Source: Desulfobacteraceae bacterium
GTDB lineage: Bacteria > Desulfobacterota > DSM-4660 > Desulfatiglandales > Desulfatiglandaceae
Direction: 5' to 3'
Assembly (NCBI GenBank): GCA_030613055.1
Contig: JAUWMR010000034.1
Coordinates: forward strand, 1 to 41,384
DNA length: 41,384 nucleotides
Shown here piece after piece: positions 41,109-41,384 of the stretch. A model generated the notes under the pieces. It was given only the letters and a program-made list of their open reading frames with translations, ran no database searches and was not told the origin of the DNA. Numbering within the stretch: position 1 is the first letter of the stretch; each line of letters opens with the position of its first letter. The position numbers and the translations under genes were made by a program.

Positions 41109-41384
41109 ATGTCACGTCCATTAAGAATAGAATATCCAGATGCCTGGTATCATATAATGAACAGGGGTGGGCGTTATGAGGCTATTTTTGAAGATAAGAA
41201 TGATTATTCTATATTTCTGGATTTATTGCAGGAGACAATCGATATTTTTCATGTAAAGGTTTCTGCTTTTTGTCTAATGCAAAACCATTATCACCTTTTG
41301 ATTCAGACTCCTGAAGCAAACATCTCAAGAAGTATGAGACATATAAATGGTGTTTATACTCAAAGATTTAATAAGATACATGGA
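41109..41384 (+). CDS. REP-associated tyrosine (Y1) transposase, 5' part
   Basis: The first 92 codons of a transposase; the rest lies past the right edge. MSRPLRIEYPDAWYHIMNRG and FCLMQNHYHLLIQTP carry the Y1 HUH motif (His-x-His), here NHYHLL where NHxHLL is typical. RAYT enzymes nick at hairpin ends and move palindromic units. The catalytic Tyr would lie beyond the visible part. The start follows AACTCTGCCT without a good ribosome site. Confidence 0.88.
   Translation, partial: MSRPLRIEYPDAWYHIMNRGGRYEAIFEDKNDYSIFLDLLQETIDIFHVKVSAFCLMQNHYHLLIQTPEANISRSMRHINGVYTQRFNKIHG

Overview
This window looks like a chromosomal segment of a Gram-negative anaerobe, most probably a member of the Desulfobacterota (former Deltaproteobacteria). 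The inference rests on an outer-membrane (Lol-type) gene set, a divergent smc/ftsY pair, an NDP-forming acyl-CoA synthetase subunit, cobalamin lower-loop genes behind a B12 riboswitch, many toxin-antitoxin (TA) pairs, and intergenic spaces loaded with small palindromic elements. No rRNA, tRNA or CRISPR array was seen.

Layout. 1-1.4 kb is a TA-rich edge: a partial DUF433 antitoxin, a PIN/DUF6364 pair and the tail of a broken MazF-like toxin. 1.6-8 kb holds a radical SAM gene facing a minus-strand group smc - ftsY - acyl-CoA thioesterase. 8-13.7 kb holds a LysM envelope protein, an L-2-hydroxyglutarate oxidase-like enzyme, a nitroreductase, a patatin phospholipase and a response regulator. 14.3-19.6 kb carries radA, comEC and murA. 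19.7-20.5 kb has a Mut7-C protein and a lysine-rich histone-tail-like protein. 20.7-24.6 kb is a B12 unit: cobalamin riboswitch and intrinsic terminator, then cobT, a CobC/CobD-type aminotransferase and cbiB. 24.8-28.7 kb is a SWIM-domain protein and an SNF2-family ATPase. 29-34 kb is accessory: an AAA/DUF4143 ATPase with a tandem palindromic promoter, a gene broken by one in-frame stop, a nucleotidyltransferase, BrnTA and VapBC-type pairs. 34.1-35.5 kb is a stand-alone CoA-binding acyl-CoA synthetase subunit. 35.9-40.3 kb is a compact five-gene envelope operon. The right edge enters a REP-associated (Y1) transposase.

The most interesting locus is 35.9-40.3 kb. An ABC ATPase and a LolC/E/MacB-like permease are tightly coupled to an exported NifX/NifB-type (Nitro_FeMo-Co) domain protein, a LolA-like carrier and an outer-membrane beta-barrel. 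This reads as a dedicated trans-envelope pathway with a periplasmic relative of a metal-cluster-binding fold, whose cargo is unknown.

A second theme is small non-autonomous elements. At least four families recur, several with terminal inverted repeats. In two cases repeat sequence supplies the last codons and stop of a gene (lhgO and the patatin gene).
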